DNA of 64,000 bases, taken from the NCBI RefSeq assembly GCF_900104815.1, contig NZ_FNTD01000004.1, forward strand, positions 6,385,001-6,449,000. Direction: 5' to 3'. This DNA is from Streptomyces misionensis (GTDB lineage: Bacteria; Actinomycetota; Actinomycetes; Streptomycetales; Streptomycetaceae). Within the stretch, counting starts at the first letter, position 1. Each line of letters opens with the position of its first letter. The notes beneath the pieces were generated by a model that saw nothing but the letters and a program-made list of their open reading frames with translations, was not told where the DNA came from and did no database searches. Below are positions 17,396 through 25,780 of the stretch, piece by piece. A program made the position numbers and the translations under genes.

Positions 17396-18244
17396 ATGAT
17401 GGGGCGCGGTACGAGGCGGGGTGGGGCGGGCTGGGCGGCGGTCGCGGCGGCCGTCGCCACCGTGGTGGGGGCCTCCGTGCTGGGTCCCCTCGCCGGTACC
17501 AGCGCGGGCGGCGCGACCGCGAGCCGCCCCGGCGGCCGTACGCCGGTGACCGCCCCGTCCACGGCGCCGGCCCACCCCGGCTCACCGACGCCGATCCCGG
17601 GGCAGACCTCCGTGCCCGACCCCGGGCTGCCCGCCCCGGTGGTCAACATGGACATCGCCCACGCCTCGGACAAGGGGCCGCACGCCGTCGACATCACCAT
17701 CGACGACGGCCCTGATCCGGTGTGGACCCCGCGCGTCCTGAAGGTGCTCAAGGACAACGGGGTCAAGGCCGTGTTCTGCATGATCGGGTCGAAGGCGGCC
17801 GAACACCCGGACGTGGTGCGGCAGGTCGTCGCGGCGGGACACCGGCTGTGCGACCACAGCGTCCACCACGACACGACGATGGACCACAAGTCCCACTCCT
17901 TCCAGTACACCGAGGTCACCCAGGCGGCACGGATGATCGAACAGGCCTCCGGTGGTGTGAAGCCGCAGTACTACCGGGCGCCGGGCGGTGCCTTCACCCC
18001 CTACAGCCGGCAGATAGCCGCCGCGGCGGGGATGCGCCCGCTCGGCTGGAACGTCGACTCGGACGACTACAAGCGCCCCGGCACCCAGGCGATCCTGAAC
18101 ACGGTCGAGCGCGAACTGCCGGGCGGCCCCACCATCCTCTTCCACGACGGCGGCGGTGACCGCTCCGAGACCGTGTCGGCGCTCGCCGCGCTGCTGCCCC
18201 GGCTCAAGGCCCAGGGCTACGCCTTCGGGTTCCCCGTGCGCTGA
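17396..18244 (+). CDS. Secreted polysaccharide deacetylase (NodB domain)
   Basis: A 282-residue exported CE4-type enzyme. Residues 1-40 form a signal peptide or anchor. A Pro/Thr/Ala-rich linker reaches about residue 85. The NodB domain follows: TIDDGPD with Asp103 and Asp104, the metal histidines His154 and His158 in DHSVHH, the RAPGGAF loop, WNVDSDDY and ILFHD with His250. All catalytic motifs are intact. It should remove N-acetyl groups from chitooligosaccharides, peptidoglycan or related glycans outside the cell. The double ATG at 17396/17399 follows GAGAGG. The gene appears to be a separate transcription unit between the sulfur island and the P-type ATPase. Confidence 0.9.
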   Translation: MMGRGTRRGGAGWAAVAAAVATVVGASVLGPLAGTSAGGATASRPGGRTPVTAPSTAPAHPGSPTPIPGQTSVPDPGLPAPVVNMDIAHASDKGPHAVDITIDDGPDPVWTPRVLKVLKDNGVKAVFCMIGSKAAEHPDVVRQVVAAGHRLCDHSVHHDTTMDHKSHSFQYTEVTQAARMIEQASGGVKPQYYRAPGGAFTPYSRQIAAAAGMRPLGWNVDSDDYKRPGTQAILNTVERELPGGPTILFHDGGGDRSETVSALAALLPRLKAQGYAFGFPVR

Positions 18245-18328
18245 GCCCGAAGGCGCGCTCCTCCCCGGCCGGAGCCGGTCACCGCCGGCGGCGCGGCCGA
18301 GGTGCGGGGGAGCGGGGCCGGGCCGACG

Positions 18329-20665
18329 ATGGTCAGCGGGGGTGTGCCCGTGAAGCGTTTCTCCGCGAAGAGGGCGGCGACCGTCCTTGCCGCGCAACTG
18401 GAGCCGGCTCTTCTCGTCGTCACCGCGGCGGCCCTGACGGCGGGCGGCTCGGCCTGGCTCGCCGGTGCGGGCGGCCTCGCCGACCTGCTGTGGGGACTGG
18501 GCGCCGCGTCCGCCCTGCTGCCGGCGGCCGGCTGGGTCGTGGTCGCGTTGCGGCGCGGCCAGGCGGGCGTGGACCTCATCGCGGTCCTCGCCCTCGTCGG
18601 CACCCTGGCCGTGCGCGAGTACCTGGCCGGTGCGCTGATCGCGCTGATGCTGGCCACCGGGCGCACCCTCGAAGCCGCCGCCCAGTGGCGGGCCTCCCAC
18701 GATGTGCGGGCCCTCGTGGAACGCACTCCGCGCACCGCCCGGCGCCGCACCGGGGCGGGGGTGAGCACCGTGCCGCTCGCCGAGGTGCGCGCCGGTGATC
18801 TGCTCGTGGTCGGGCCCGGGGAAGTGGTCCCGGTCGACGGCCGCGTGGAGAGCGCCCTCGCCGTGTTCGACGAGTCGGTGCTCACCGGTGAGCCCCTCCA
18901 GGTCGAGCGGGCGAAGGACGAGGCCGTACGCAGCGGGGTGATCAACGCCGGCGGCGCCTTCGAGCTGAGGGCCACCGCCACCGAACAGGACAGCACCTAC
19001 GCCGAGATCGTCAGGCTGGCCCGGCAGGCGAGCGCGGAGTCCGCGCCGGTGGTCCGTCTGGCCGACCGGTACGCGGCCTGGTTCCTGCCCCTGTCCCTCG
19101 CGGTGGCCGGCCTCGCCTGGCTGCTCAGCGGCTCCGCCGTGCGCGCGGTCGCGGTCCTGGTGGTCGCCACCCCGTGCCCGCTGCTGCTGGCCGCGCCGGT
19201 CGCGATCGTCTCCGGCCTGTCCCGCGCCTCACGGCTGGGGGTGGTGGTCCGTGGCGGCGGCGCGCTGGAGAACCTCGGCCGGGCCCGCACCCTGCTGCTG
19301 GACAAGACCGGCACCCTCACCGGCGGCCGCCCCCGGGTCCTGGACATCGCCGCCGCGCCGGCCTGGAAACCCGCCCAGGTGCTGGGTCTGGCCGCCGCGC
19401 TCGACCAGTACTCCCCGCACGTGCTGGCCCACGCCATCGTGGACGCCGCCCGGGAACGCGGCGTGGAGTTGCCCGTGGTGTCGGACGTCACGGAGGATCC
19501 CGGCCGGGGGGCCTTCGGCACCGTGGACGGGCAGCGGGCGTCCATCGGCCGGACGGCCGCCGCGGACGAGGTGCCGTCCTGGGCCCGGGCGGTGGACAAC
19601 CGGGCACTGCTCGACGGGGCGGCCGTCGCCTGGCTGACCGTCGGCGGGCAGGTGGTCGGCGCCGTCCTGCTGCGCGATCCGCCGCGCCCCGACGCCCCCC
19701 GGACCCTGCGCCACCTGCGGACGGCGGGCATCGAGCGGATCATGATGCTCACGGGTGACCGTGCCGAGCCCGCGCAGGAGGTCGCCGCCGTCCTCGGGCT
19801 CGACGGCGTGCGGGCCGAACTGAGCCCCGCGGACAAGGTGGCCGCGGTCCGCGAGGAACGCGAGCGGGCCGTGACCGTCATGGTCGGCGACGGCGTCAAT
19901 GACGCGCCCGCGCTCGCCGCGGCGGACATCGGGGTGGCCATGGGTGCCCGCGGTTCCACCGCGTCCTCCGAGGCCGCGGACATCGTCCTGACCACCGACC
20001 GCGTCGACCGCCTCGCCGACGCCGTGGCCATCGCCGGGCGCGCGCGGCGTATCGCCGTGCAGAGCGCGCTCGGCGGCATGCTGATGTCGCTCGCCGCCAT
20101 GGCCGCCGCGGCGGCCGGTCTGCTCCCGCCCGCCGCCGGTGCGCTGCTCCAGGAGGGCATCGACGTGGCGGTCATCCTCAACGCCCTGCGCGCCCTGCGC
20201 GTCGGCCAGGGCGCCCGACCGCCCCTCACCCCGGCCGCCGAGGTGCTCATCCACCGGTTCGCGGCCGAACACAACGACCTCCAGGACGTCGTCGAGGCGG
20301 TGCGGGCCGCCGCCGACCGCCTCTCCGACAGCTCCGGCGCCCAGGCCCTGGCGGCCGTCGAGGAGACGCACCGGCTGCTGACCGAGCGGCTGCTTCCGCA
20401 CGAGCGCGCCGAGGAGCACCTGCTCTATCCGAAGCTCGCGCCCACGCTCGGCGGCCCCGAGGCCACCGCCACGATGAGCCGCGCCCACACCGAGATCGAA
20501 CGCCTGTCCAGGCGTATCGCCACCCATCTGCACCTGGCGCACGCCCACGGCGGTCTGGACCCGGACCAGCTCGACGATCTGCGTTCGTGCCTCTACGGGC
20601 TGCACACCGTCCTGCGGCTGCACTTCTCTCAAGAGGAGGAGAACTACTTCTCCCTGGCCCCGTGA
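18329..20665 (+). CDS. P1B-type metal ATPase fused to a hemerythrin domain
   Basis: A 778-residue fusion. Residues 1-630 are a heavy-metal P-type ATPase with TGEP at 186-189, the metal-path motif TPCPLL (Cys283), the phosphorylated Asp325 in DKTGT, SPHVLA in place of the usual HP motif, and GDGVND at 520-525. No N-terminal HMA domain is present. Residues about 642-775 are a hemerythrin-like four-helix domain with HRFAAEHND, LLPHERAEEHLLYP, MSRAHTEIE and LHFSQEEENYF, a full set of His/Glu ligands for a di-iron site. The pump may be gated by iron, oxygen or NO sensed in the tail. The metal is unknown. Several starts are possible; the ATG at 18329 is a compromise. Confidence 0.87.
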   Translation: MVSGGVPVKRFSAKRAATVLAAQLEPALLVVTAAALTAGGSAWLAGAGGLADLLWGLGAASALLPAAGWVVVALRRGQAGVDLIAVLALVGTLAVREYLAGALIALMLATGRTLEAAAQWRASHDVRALVERTPRTARRRTGAGVSTVPLAEVRAGDLLVVGPGEVVPVDGRVESALAVFDESVLTGEPLQVERAKDEAVRSGVINAGGAFELRATATEQDSTYAEIVRLARQASAESAPVVRLADRYAAWFLPLSLAVAGLAWLLSGSAVRAVAVLVVATPCPLLLAAPVAIVSGLSRASRLGVVVRGGGALENLGRARTLLLDKTGTLTGGRPRVLDIAAAPAWKPAQVLGLAAALDQYSPHVLAHAIVDAARERGVELPVVSDVTEDPGRGAFGTVDGQRASIGRTAAADEVPSWARAVDNRALLDGAAVAWLTVGGQVVGAVLLRDPPRPDAPRTLRHLRTAGIERIMMLTGDRAEPAQEVAAVLGLDGVRAELSPADKVAAVREERERAVTVMVGDGVNDAPALAAADIGVAMGARGSTASSEAADIVLTTDRVDRLADAVAIAGRARRIAVQSALGGMLMSLAAMAAAAAGLLPPAAGALLQEGIDVAVILNALRALRVGQGARPPLTPAAEVLIHRFAAEHNDLQDVVEAVRAAADRLSDSSGAQALAAVEETHRLLTERLLPHERAEEHLLYPKLAPTLGGPEATATMSRAHTEIERLSRRIATHLHLAHAHGGLDPDQLDDLRSCLYGLHTVLRLHFSQEEENYFSLAP

Positions 20666-20686
20666 CCCCGAGGGCGCCGGTCGGGG

Positions 20687-21463
20687 TCAGCGCAGGGGGG
20701 CGGGCCCGTCGGCGGTCACGGGCTTGGTGGCGCGGACGATGGCGGAGTGCATGCCGTCGGCGACCTGGTGGGTCGGCGTGATCTCGATGCCGGTGAACCC
20801 GGCGGCCTCCAGTCCGGTTCGGTACTCGGCGAAGGACAGGGCGCCGGCGATGCAGCCGACGTAGTCGCCGCGCTCGGCGCGTCGGGCGGGGGAGAGGGCG
20901 TCGTCGGCGACCACGTCGGAGACGCCGATGCGGCCGCCCGGCCTGAGCACGCGGAACGTCTCGGCGAACACGGCGGCCTTGTCGGTGGACAGGTTGATCA
21001 CACAGTTGGAGATCACGACGTCGACGGTGTTCGCGGGCAGCGGGATCGCCTCGATGGTGCCCTTGAGGAACTCCACGTTGGCGGCGCCGGCCTTGGCCGC
21101 GTTGGCGAGGGCCAGTGCGAGCATCTCCTCGGTCATGTCCAGCCCGTACGCCTTGCCGGTGGGGCCGACGCGGCGGGCGGAGAGCAGGACGTCGATGCCG
21201 CCGCCGGAGCCGAGGTCCAGGACGCGCTCGCCCTCGCGCAGCTCGGCGACGGCCGTGGGGTTGCCGCAGCCGAGGGAGGCGGCCACCGCGTCGGCGGGCA
21301 GCGCGTCGCGGTCGTCGGCGGCGTACAGGGCGGCCCCGAAGTCGTCGCCGACCTCGGCTGGCTGAGGGCCGCAGCAGGCGGCCCCGCCCTCGGTGACCTG
21401 TACGGCCGCCGCCGCGTAGCGCAGACGGACGGTTTCGCGCAGATCGCTGGACTGCTCGCTCAT
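20687..21463 (-). CDS. arsM: Arsenite S-adenosylmethionine methyltransferase
   Basis: A 258-residue class I methyltransferase. The SAM-binding VLDLGSGGGID is at about residues 81-91. The three cysteines required to hold As(III) occur at the expected spacing: Cys66 (LGCGNP), Cys154 (ISNCVINL) and Cys204 (YVGCIAG). An additional CC pair at residues 30-31 is common in ArsM. It methylates arsenite to mono- and dimethyl species in the cytosol. AGGAG seven bases before the ATG at 21463 supports this start over one 24 bases earlier. It is divergent from arsR-acr3-arsC and shares their control region, so it is likely induced by arsenite. Confidence 0.92.
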   Translation of the reverse strand: MSEQSSDLRETVRLRYAAAAVQVTEGGAACCGPQPAEVGDDFGAALYAADDRDALPADAVAASLGCGNPTAVAELREGERVLDLGSGGGIDVLLSARRVGPTGKAYGLDMTEEMLALALANAAKAGAANVEFLKGTIEAIPLPANTVDVVISNCVINLSTDKAAVFAETFRVLRPGGRIGVSDVVADDALSPARRAERGDYVGCIAGALSFAEYRTGLEAAGFTGIEITPTHQVADGMHSAIVRATKPVTADGPAPLR

Positions 21464-21499
21464 GACTGACTCCTGGGTGACGGGCATGACGATGCCCGG

Positions 21500-21567
21500 G
21501 AACAGTTTGCATTGACGTTCGTTGATGCAACCTTGCGCGTTGAATAGAAGAACGTCAAGATAGACGT
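21500..21567. promoter_or_regulatory. Divergent ars operator region
   Basis: Two palindromes between arsM and arsR. One is TTGCAT-N12-ATGCAA (starting near 21507), with an inner TTGACG/CGTTGA. The other is ACGTC-N6-GACGT at 21552-21567, ending immediately before the arsR ATG. The AT-rich setting and symmetry fit ArsR binding sites. With no ribosome site before the ATG at 21568, the arsR transcript may be leaderless. Confidence 0.6.
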
Positions 21568-21966
21568 ATGTCGAAACAACAACTTCCGGTGATCGGCCAG
21601 GACGGCGGCGTCGCCGGTTGCTGCCCGGGACTGCTGACGGCTCCGCTCGACGAGGACCAGGCGGTGGAGCTGGCGAAGGTCTTCAAGGCGCTGGGAGACC
21701 CGGTGCGCTTGCGGCTGCTGTCGATGATCGCCTCCCGGGCGGGCGGCGAGATCTGCGTGTGCGACCTCACCCCGGCCTTCGACCTGTCCCAGCCGACGAT
21801 CTCCCATCACCTCAAGCTGCTGCGCCAGGCCGGGCTGATCGACGGCGAACGCCGCGGGACGTGGGTGTACTACCGGCTGCTCCCGGAGACGACCGACCGG
21901 CTCGCCGCCGTCCTCGCCCGCCCCGCCGGTGAGCCGCTGCCCGCCTCCTCGGGCGCCGCCTCGTGA
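21568..21966 (+). CDS. arsR: ArsR-family arsenite-responsive repressor
   Basis: A 132-residue winged-helix repressor. The metalloid site ICVCDL supplies Cys63 and Cys65 at the start of the recognition unit, which continues LSQPTISHHLKLL. A further Cys18-Cys19 pair near the N-terminus may act as an extra As(III) ligand, as in actinobacterial ArsR variants. It should repress arsM and arsR-acr3-arsC until arsenite binds. The ATG at 21568 touches a palindrome and has no Shine-Dalgarno sequence, so translation is probably leaderless. Its stop overlaps the acr3 GTG. Confidence 0.92.
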   Translation: MSKQQLPVIGQDGGVAGCCPGLLTAPLDEDQAVELAKVFKALGDPVRLRLLSMIASRAGGEICVCDLTPAFDLSQPTISHHLKLLRQAGLIDGERRGTWVYYRLLPETTDRLAAVLARPAGEPLPASSGAAS

Positions 21967-23075
21967 GCACCGCCCCCGGCACCGCGCCGGTCGCCGCCCG
22001 GCTGTCGTTCGTGGACCGCTACCTGGCCGCGTGGATCCTCGCCGCGATGGCCGTCGGGCTCGGCCTCGGCCGTCTGGTCCCGGGCCTGGGGGACGCGCTC
22101 GCGAAGGTCACCGTCACCGGGGTCTCGCTGCCGATCGCGCTCGGGCTGCTGGTGATGATGTACCCGGTGCTGGCCAAGGTCCGCTACGACCGCCTGGACA
22201 CCGTCACCCGCGACCGCCGCCTGCTGATCCCCTCGCTGCTGCTGAACTGGGTCCTCGGACCGGCCGTGATGTTCGCCCTCGCCTGGCTCTTCCTGCCGGA
22301 CCTGCCCGCCTACCGCACCGGCCTGATCATCGTCGGCCTGGCCCGCTGCATCGCCATGGTCGTCATCTGGAACGACCTGGCCTGCGGCGACCGTGAGGCG
22401 GCCGCCGTGCTGGTCGCCCTCAACTCGGTCTTCCAGGTCGCCGCGTTCGGCCTGCTGGGCTGGTTCTACCTCTCGGTGCTGCCCGGTCTGCTCGGCCTGG
22501 AGCAGACCACCCTGGACGTGTCCGTGTGGGAGATCGCACGCAGCGTGCTCGTCTTCCTCGGCATCCCGCTCGCCGCCGGCTACCTCACCCGCCGCATCGG
22601 CGAGAAGGCCAAGGGCCGCGCCTGGTACGAGGGGGAGCTGATCCCCCGCATCGGCCCCTTCGCCCTGTACGGGCTGCTGTTCACGATCGTCGTCCTCTTC
22701 GCCCTCCAGGGCGACGCCATCACCTCACGGCCCCTCGACGTGGCCCGGATCGCCCTGCCGCTGCTGGTGTACTTCGCGCTGATGTGGGCCGGGTCCATGG
22801 CGTTCGGCCGCGCCGTGGGCCTCGACCACCCGCGCACGACGACGCTCGCCTTCACCGCCGCGGGCAACAACTTCGAGCTGGCCATCGCCGTCTGCATCGC
22901 CACCTTCGGCGCCACCTCCGGCCAGGCCCTCGCCGGCGTCGTCGGCCCGCTCATCGAGGTCCCCGTCCTCATCGGCCTCGTGCACGTCGCCCTCGCCGTC
23001 CGCCGCCACTTCCCCGGGCCCGCCGCGACGGCCGCCGGGACCGCCCAGCCGAAGGAAGACGCCACCCGTGCCTGA
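21963..23075 (+). CDS. acr3: ACR3-family arsenite efflux permease
   Basis: A 370-residue transporter with ten hydrophobic helices. It keeps the functionally essential Cys in GLARCIAMVVIWN (helix 4) and the TLAFTAAGNNFELAIAV stretch with its conserved Glu in helix 9. It exports arsenite using the proton gradient. The start is GTG at 21963 in a GTGA overlap with arsR, and the arsC start lies within its 3' end. Length and topology are typical. This is the main detoxification outlet of the operon. Confidence 0.94.
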   Translation: MSTAPGTAPVAARLSFVDRYLAAWILAAMAVGLGLGRLVPGLGDALAKVTVTGVSLPIALGLLVMMYPVLAKVRYDRLDTVTRDRRLLIPSLLLNWVLGPAVMFALAWLFLPDLPAYRTGLIIVGLARCIAMVVIWNDLACGDREAAAVLVALNSVFQVAAFGLLGWFYLSVLPGLLGLEQTTLDVSVWEIARSVLVFLGIPLAAGYLTRRIGEKAKGRAWYEGELIPRIGPFALYGLLFTIVVLFALQGDAITSRPLDVARIALPLLVYFALMWAGSMAFGRAVGLDHPRTTTLAFTAAGNNFELAIAVCIATFGATSGQALAGVVGPLIEVPVLIGLVHVALAVRRHFPGPAATAAGTAQPKEDATRA

Positions 23076-23484
23076 GCCCCGCCCCTGCGTCCTGTTCGTG
23101 TGCGTCCACAACGCCGGCCGCTCCCAGATGGCCGCCGCCTTCCTCACCCACCTCGCCGCCGGCCGGGTCGAGGTGCGCTCCGCCGGGTCCGCCCCCGCCG
23201 ACAGCGTCAACCCGGCCGTCGTGGCGGCGATGCGTGAGGCGGGGATCGACCTCTCCGCAGAGATCCCCAAGGTCCTCACCGAGGCGGCGGTGCGGGCCGC
23301 GGACGTGGTCGTCACCATGGGGTGCGGCGACACGTGCCCCGTCTTCCCCGGCAAGCGCTACCTCGACTGGCGGCTGGACGACCCGGCAGGGCAGGGCGTG
23401 GCGGCCGTCCGCCCGATCCGCGACGAGATCGAGCGGCGCGTCCGCGGCCTGCTCACCGACCTCGGGATCGACGCCGCCCCCTGA
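23068..23484 (+). CDS. arsC: Arsenate reductase, low-molecular-weight phosphatase fold
   Basis: A 138-residue enzyme of the LMW protein-tyrosine-phosphatase/ArsC family. The P-loop CVHNAGR has the nucleophile Cys12 and Arg18. Cys86 and Cys90 in MGCGDTCP form the resolving pair, and Asp100/Asp104 lie in the general-acid segment. It reduces arsenate to arsenite, which ACR3 exports. The resolving pair indicates a thioredoxin- or mycothiol-linked mechanism rather than glutaredoxin. The start is GTG at 23068, eight bases inside acr3, so the genes are coupled. Confidence 0.93.
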   Translation: MPEPRPCVLFVCVHNAGRSQMAAAFLTHLAAGRVEVRSAGSAPADSVNPAVVAAMREAGIDLSAEIPKVLTEAAVRAADVVVTMGCGDTCPVFPGKRYLDWRLDDPAGQGVAAVRPIRDEIERRVRGLLTDLGIDAAP

Positions 23485-23511
23485 CGGGCCGATCTGGCCA
23501 AACGAAAGACC

Positions 23512-23967
23512 CTAGGCGTCGGGGATCACATGCATCGCCGCCTCCTCCGCCGACGATCCGGCCCCGTCCAGTCCCACGTCGGACGCGAACAGGGCGGACC
23601 CGGTGATCTCGTGACTGCCTTCGTCCGGGGCGAGGAGGCGGCCCGCGCGTTCGGCGCCGACCTCGTCGTCGATCGGCTCGCCGTCCGTGTCCCAGGTGTC
23701 GCCGATCCCGTCGCCCTGCGGGACCCCGATGTCGGGGACCTCCTCCGCGAGGCGCTCGTCCAGGCTCTCCCCGCGCCACCGCTCCGACGCGGTGACACCG
23801 GTGTGCTCCACGCCCCACGGCCGGTCCGGGGGCGAGTAGCCCGCGTCCAGGGCCTCGTCGCCGCCCCGGTAGTCAAGGGTGTCCGACGCGTCCAGCAGAC
23901 CGGCGTCGTCGCGCACCTCCGACCCATCCGGCTGGTACACCTCGTCACCCATCGTCTCGGCAGTCAT
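23512..23967 (-). CDS. DUF5709 family protein
   Basis: A 151-residue acidic protein with many Asp/Glu and Gly and almost no hydrophobic core. It matches the DUF5709 layout: YQPDGSEV, LDYRGGDEALDAGYSPPDRPWGVE and a SLDERLAEEVPD segment. A GGAGG sequence precedes the ATG at 23967; a longer reading upstream runs through unrelated sequence. These proteins are widespread in Streptomyces, of unknown function, and are often found among stress-response genes, as here. It is probably soluble and partly disordered. No catalytic residue is recognisable. Confidence 0.82.
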   Translation of the reverse strand: MTAETMGDEVYQPDGSEVRDDAGLLDASDTLDYRGGDEALDAGYSPPDRPWGVEHTGVTASERWRGESLDERLAEEVPDIGVPQGDGIGDTWDTDGEPIDDEVGAERAGRLLAPDEGSHEITGSALFASDVGLDGAGSSAEEAAMHVIPDA

Positions 23968-24023
23968 CCGTGCCTCCGCCTTCCCTTCCGTATCCGCTTC
24001 CGAGTGCCGCACCGATCGCGGGA

Positions 24024-24680
24024 TCAGGTGCCGTCGCCCGCTCTGAGGGGGCTCAGCCGGGGCACCGATGCCTTGCCCGTGTTCGAGACCTCGCCGCCGG
24101 TCCAGCGGACCGGGATCCAGGCCGTCTCGTCGGGCGGCGTGATGCGCAGGACCGCCGGTGTCACGGTGGTGACGCCGGTGAGCGCCGGGTTGGTGTACGT
24201 CATCGCCGACCAGGCCGCGGCTCCCGGGGCCAGCGTCACGGTCTGCCGTGTCTCGTCGGTGGCCCGTTCCGGATCCGGGGTGACCGCCTCGCCCGTGCCG
24301 TCGACGAACGCCACTCCCGGGAAGCCGCTGACCGTGCAGGTGCGGTCGGAAGCGTTGGTCAGGACGAGGACGAAGTTCGACTGACCGGCTCCGGGGTGGT
24401 CGGCCCCGACGGACGCCCTCAGCTCGGAGGTGTGGCAGCGCCGCCCCGTCGCCGGTACCGCGGGTTCGGGCGACGCCGTACCGGTGCCGGGGGAGGCCGT
24501 CGGGGACGGGGCGGAGGTGCCGTCGCCGGCCGGCCCCGTGGCGCTGGGGCCGTCGGTCGGCGAGGCGGAGCCGGTCACGGACGGCCCGCCCCCCGCGGTG
24601 TCGTCGGTGTGCCGGCTCGTGCAGCCGGTCAGCACGGCGCATCCGATGAGGAGGCCGGGCAGGAGGAGCCGGAGTGTCAT
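24024..24680 (-). CDS. DUF4232-type lipoprotein
   Basis: A 218-residue lipoprotein. The signal peptide ends in the lipobox LTGC at about residues 20-23, followed by a Ser/Thr/Pro/Gly-rich spacer to about residue 75. The domain has Cys in GRRCHTSEL and DRTCTVSGFPGV, probably a disulfide, and ends with an immunoglobulin-like strand pattern (DUF4232). It sits on the outer face of the membrane. The start overlaps the stop of a short upstream frame (ATGA at 24677-24680), suggesting coupling. Function is unknown. Confidence 0.82.
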   Translation of the reverse strand: MTLRLLLPGLLIGCAVLTGCTSRHTDDTAGGGPSVTGSASPTDGPSATGPAGDGTSAPSPTASPGTGTASPEPAVPATGRRCHTSELRASVGADHPGAGQSNFVLVLTNASDRTCTVSGFPGVAFVDGTGEAVTPDPERATDETRQTVTLAPGAAAWSAMTYTNPALTGVTTVTPAVLRITPPDETAWIPVRWTGGEVSNTGKASVPRLSPLRAGDGT

Positions 24681-24829
24681 GCCGCTTCCCAAGATCGCCG
24701 GTGCCGGTCCGACGGCACGCGTTCGCCGCGCTGGTCGCGCAGGGCCGCGGCGGGCGCGACCGTGAGGGCGCGGCCGGGCGCTCGGGGTGCGAACGCGACC
24801 GGCGCCGGGCCCGTGTCGGGCTGTGTCAT
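24677..24829 (-). CDS. 50-aa small ORF coupled to the lipoprotein gene
   Basis: A short frame from ATG at 24829 with AAAGGA upstream (GAAAGGACAGTTCG). It ends in the ATGA that starts the lipoprotein. The product (MTQPDTGPAPVAFAPR...) is Pro/Ala/Arg-rich with no signal peptide, helix or motif. It may be a leader peptide or a decayed gene. The good ribosome site and exact four-base overlap are the only evidence. Confidence 0.45.
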   Translation of the reverse strand: MTQPDTGPAPVAFAPRAPGRALTVAPAAALRDQRGERVPSDRHRRSWEAA

Positions 24830-24854
24830 CGAACTGTCCTTTCGTGGGGCCGGG

Positions 24855-25709
24855 TCAGCGACCGGGGTGAACGGAACGGACGGCCCTCAGGATCAGGTCG
24901 GTGACCGGGCCGGGGTCGGTCACCGACACGGCGTGCGGCGCGCGGACGGCGACGGTGCGGGCACGGGCGCGCTCGGCCATCCACCGCTCGGCGGCCGGCG
25001 GGATGTTGCGGTCCTCGCTCGCGACGAGGTACCAGCTGGGGATGGACCGCCACGCGGCGGCGGTGGCCGGCTCCTTGAGCGCGGCGAGGGTGATCGGGCG
25101 CTGTCCCGCGGCCATGACCTGCGCGGTTTTGACCGGCACACCGGCCGCGAACTGCTCGCGGAACAGGTCCTTCCTGATGACCAGTTCGGCCCCCTCCCCG
25201 CCGTCCGGCAGCGGGTAGTACTGGGTGACGGTGGCCTGGCCGAGGGTGCTGCCCGGGAACTTGTCGGTGAGCTGGAGCGCGCTCTCCCCGACCTCTGGCA
25301 CGAAGGCGGCGACGTAGACCAGGGCCTCGACCTGTCGGGCGCCGGCCGCGGCCTGGCTGATGACCGCACCGCCGTAGGAGTGCCCGACCAGCACGATCGG
25401 GCCGGTGACGGCGTCCAGGACGCTGCGGATGTAGGCCGCGTCGCTCGCCAGCCCGCGCAGCGGCAGGGCAGGGGCCAGGACGCGGTGGCCCTGCCGCAGC
25501 AGGCGCTCGACGACACCGCTCCAGCTGGAGGCGTCGGCGAAGGCACCGTGGATCAGGACGACGGTGGGCGTGTCCGGGCGCGGGTGCGGTCGGTGCGGGC
25601 GGCCGGCCGCCGTCGCCGGCACGGAGAACGCGGTGCCCGCGGTGCCCAGCGCGGCGGCGCCGGCCAGGAGGGACGCGGTCACGGCGCGGCGCGAGACGGA
25701 TGAGTTCAT
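24855..25709 (-). CDS. Secreted alpha/beta hydrolase
   Basis: A 284-residue exported hydrolase. The N-terminus SVSRRAVTASLLAG is a twin-arginine-like signal ending near ATAAG. The fold begins with VVLIHGAFADASSW. The nucleophile Ser111 sits in GHSYGG, an Asp in the ASEDRN loop, and the His in APHAVSVTDP. It belongs to the EstC/methylesterase-like branch whose substrates are often small esters. The gene 72 bases upstream encodes a cytosolic relative with the same HGAFADASS and GHSYGGAVI signatures, suggesting duplication. Start 25709 is the first Met before the signal peptide. Confidence 0.88.
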   Translation of the reverse strand: MNSSVSRRAVTASLLAGAAALGTAGTAFSVPATAAGRPHRPHPRPDTPTVVLIHGAFADASSWSGVVERLLRQGHRVLAPALPLRGLASDAAYIRSVLDAVTGPIVLVGHSYGGAVISQAAAGARQVEALVYVAAFVPEVGESALQLTDKFPGSTLGQATVTQYYPLPDGGEGAELVIRKDLFREQFAAGVPVKTAQVMAAGQRPITLAALKEPATAAAWRSIPSWYLVASEDRNIPPAAERWMAERARARTVAVRAPHAVSVTDPGPVTDLILRAVRSVHPGR

Positions 25710-25780
25710 GGTTCGCTTCCTGCGGAGGGGGACGGCCGTTTCGGCACGGCCGGCGGTCGGGAGTGGGCGCGGCGGGCGCC

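Noticed and set aside
17157..17399. 80-codon open frame after the CstR-like gene
   Set aside because: No ribosome site, composition like intergenic DNA, and it overlaps the deacetylase promoter.
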